Origin: Streptosporangiaceae bacterium
GTDB lineage: Bacteria > Actinomycetota > Actinomycetes > Streptosporangiales > Streptosporangiaceae
Length of the DNA stretch: 9,641 nt
NCBI GenBank assembly: GCA_030045215.1
Contig: JASIBJ010000723.1
Span: forward strand, 1 to 9,641
Reading direction: 5' to 3'
How positions within the stretch are numbered: position 1 is the first letter of the stretch; each line of letters opens with the position of its first letter. Shown in pieces: positions 8,260 through 9,641 of this stretch. The notes under the pieces are model-generated. The model searched no databases. It had not been told where the DNA came from and saw nothing but the letters and a program-made list of their open reading frames with translations. The position numbers and the translations under genes were made by a program.

Positions 8260-9063
8260 GTGCGCCAGATCTTTCCGGTGACCGGCCAGGAGCTGGAAGT
8301 CGTGCCGTCGGCCCGCGGCGGGCCGCTGCCGCACGCGATCCGCCAGCTTGCTGCTCTGTACGGGAACGAGGCGCGTCCCGCGACGGCCGGCCGTCCCCGG
8401 CTGCGGGCCAACATGATCTCAAGCGTCGACGGGGCGTCGGCGCTGTCCGGACGCTCGGGCGGCCTCGGGGGGTCGGCCGACCGGATGGTCTTCACGGTGC
8501 TCAGGAGCCTGGCCGACGTCATCCTGGTCGGCGCGGGAACCGCGCGGGCTGAGCACTACGGGCCGGTCGCGCCGGACGGAGTGTGGGCCGGGCTGCGCCT
8601 CGGCAAGACGCCCACGCCCGCGATCGCCCTCGTCAGCAACAGCCTCCACCTGGACGGGTGCTCGCGGCTGCTGACTGACGCGCCGTCCACCGCGCAGACC
8701 ATCGTCCTCACCACCGCCTCCGCTCCCGCGCGCCAGGTCGCGGTGCTGCGCGATCATGCGCGCGTCATCGTGGCCGGCCAGCATCGGGTCGACACCGGCG
8801 CCGCGGTTGCCGAGCTCGCCCGGATGGGCCACCGGCAAATCCTGGTCGAGGGCGGGCCGTCTTTGCTGCGCGAGCTGGCCGGGGCCGGCCTGCTCGACGA
8901 AATCTGCCTGACGACAAGCCCGGTGCTGGCCGGCGGCGATGCCGGGCGCATCCTGGCCGCTACGAAGGACTCCTCACCCGCGCTGCCGGCCGGCCTCAGC
9001 CTCGTGCACGTGCTGGCCGATGGCGCCTTCCTGCTCGCTCGTTATGTCCGCTCGGCCGCATGA
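8260..9063 (+). CDS. RibD C-terminal-domain protein, pyrimidine reductase family
   Basis: A 267-residue NADPH-dependent reductase relative with the dihydrofolate-reductase-like RibD C-terminal fold and no N-terminal deaminase domain, so not a full RibD. Visible marks: NMISSVDGASAL (51-62, the conserved N-x-x-x-S-x-D-G substrate segment), GGSADRMVFTVLRSLADVIL (70-89), VGAGTARAEHYGP (90-102), ILVEGGPSLLREL (194-206, nucleotide-binding glycine motif) and TSPVLAGGDAGR (219-230). Stand-alone members are widespread in actinobacteria and usually have no assigned substrate; reduction of a riboflavin precursor, a deazaflavin precursor or another pyrimidine is possible but not shown. The GTG start at 8260 lacks a clear Shine-Dalgarno; the coded IFPVTGQELEVV segment argues that the N-terminus begins close to there. 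It lies 27 bases upstream of the glutamate decarboxylase gene and is likely cotranscribed with it. Confidence 0.85.
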   Translation: MRQIFPVTGQELEVVPSARGGPLPHAIRQLAALYGNEARPATAGRPRLRANMISSVDGASALSGRSGGLGGSADRMVFTVLRSLADVILVGAGTARAEHYGPVAPDGVWAGLRLGKTPTPAIALVSNSLHLDGCSRLLTDAPSTAQTIVLTTASAPARQVAVLRDHARVIVAGQHRVDTGAAVAELARMGHRQILVEGGPSLLRELAGAGLLDEICLTTSPVLAGGDAGRILAATKDSSPALPAGLSLVHVLADGAFLLARYVRSAA

Positions 9064-9076
9064 GGCCAGCAGTCAG

Positions 9077-9082
9077 AAAGGA
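9077..9082 (+). promoter_or_regulatory. Ribosome binding site for the glutamate decarboxylase gene
   Basis: AAAGGA lies 8 bases before ATG 9091 in the 27-base gap and supports that start. Confidence 0.65.
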
Positions 9083-9090
9083 TCATTACC

Positions 9091-9641
9091 ATGCCCCTGC
9101 ACGCCAAGGTCGACGAGACTCACGGCCCCGCGGAACTTTCCGTCAACCCGCTGTACTGCATGGATCTGCCCACAGTGCCTGAACACCAGCTGCCTGGGCA
9201 GCCGATGCAGCCCGACGCCGCCCTGGCCATGATCAGGGACGAGCTGATCCTGGACGGCAACGCCCGGCTCAACCTCGCGACGTTCGTCACTACGTGGATG
9301 GAGCCGCAGGCTGAAGAGCTGATGCGGCACTGCTTCAGCAAGAACATGATCGACAAGGACGAGTACCCGCAGACCGCCGAGCTCGAGCACCGGTGCGTGA
9401 ACATCCTCGCGCACCTGTGGCACGCGCCGTCCGCCGGCAGCGAGCACTCCACCGGTTCGGCCACGGGCTGCTCGACCACCGGGTCGAGCGAAGCGTGCAT
9501 GCTCGGCGGCCTGGCGCTGCTGTGGCGCTGGCGGGCGCGCCGTGAGGCGGCCGGGCAGGGCGGGCAGGCCGGCCCGGAGAAGCCGAACCTGGTGATGGGC
9601 GCCAACGTCCAGGTCTGCTGGGAGAAGTTCTGCCGGTACTG
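9091..9641 (+). CDS. gad: Glutamate decarboxylase, 3'-truncated by the window edge
   Basis: Converts L-glutamate to GABA and CO2 with pyridoxal phosphate, consuming a cytoplasmic proton. The first 183 codons are present and closely follow E. coli GadA/GadB: DELILDGNARLNLATFVTTW (50-69), KNMIDKDEYPQTAELEHRC (84-102), LWHAP (109-113), GSSEACMLGG (131-140, cofactor phosphate-binding region), KPNLVMG (164-170) and VCWEKFCRY (175-183). The catalytic Lys and the C-terminal pH-responsive tail lie outside the window, so activity cannot be judged. Between LWHAP and GSSEA the protein has a 17-residue Ser/Thr/Gly-rich segment (E. coli has 13), including Cys127. The short N-terminal extension (MPLHAKVDETHG) is normal for actinobacterial members. 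No amino-acid antiporter gene is visible, but it could lie downstream. Confidence 0.93.
   Translation, partial: MPLHAKVDETHGPAELSVNPLYCMDLPTVPEHQLPGQPMQPDAALAMIRDELILDGNARLNLATFVTTWMEPQAEELMRHCFSKNMIDKDEYPQTAELEHRCVNILAHLWHAPSAGSEHSTGSATGCSTTGSSEACMLGGLALLWRWRARREAAGQGGQAGPEKPNLVMGANVQVCWEKFCRY

Overview
The window is GC-rich with strong G/C third-position bias, many GTG starts and protein families typical of actinomycetes: an actinobacterial-type class A PBP, a 4Fe-4S APS reductase, a glgX-type debranching enzyme and a stand-alone RibD-C reductase. I read it as chromosomal DNA of a high-GC actinomycete; the genus cannot be assigned from this sequence. There are no mobile elements, phage genes, tRNA/rRNA genes or CRISPR arrays.

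Layout. (1) 2-2890, plus strand: the 3' part of a secreted or membrane-anchored SGNH/GDSL hydrolase whose true start lies upstream of the window. It is followed with zero spacing (TAG then ATG) by a bifunctional class A penicillin-binding protein, suggesting an envelope operon. (2) 2891-3151: a 261-base gap with a TAGGAT -10-like box and a strong AGGAGG ribosome binding site for the next gene. (3) 3152-7617, plus strand: cysH (APS reductase), an aidB-type acyl-CoA dehydrogenase whose start overlaps the cysH end, and glgX (glycogen debranching enzyme) 9 bases further on. The packing implies one transcript although the three functions have no obvious shared pathway. (4) 7618-7720: a convergent gap bounded by a two-part inverted repeat. 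(5) 7721-8143, minus strand: a small four-helix membrane protein of unrecognised family with two copies of an FPAxxVxxHxV motif. (6) 8144-8259: a divergent promoter gap. (7) 8260 to the right edge, plus strand: a RibD C-terminal-domain (pyrimidine reductase-like) protein, then 27 bases later the 5' part of a glutamate decarboxylase gene cut by the window end.

How the genes may work together: the hydrolase/PBP pair fits peptidoglycan or envelope polymer synthesis and modification. cysH feeds sulfate assimilation, aidB is linked to alkylation or stress protection and glgX to glycogen breakdown; a shared stress or nutrient-shift role is only inference. The glutamate decarboxylase makes GABA while consuming a proton. 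I found no convincing new multi-gene system. The most interesting points are the unrecognised duplicated-motif membrane protein, the cysH-aidB-glgX arrangement, the intergenic inverted repeat and the paired cysteines and altered glycosyltransferase motifs of the PBP.
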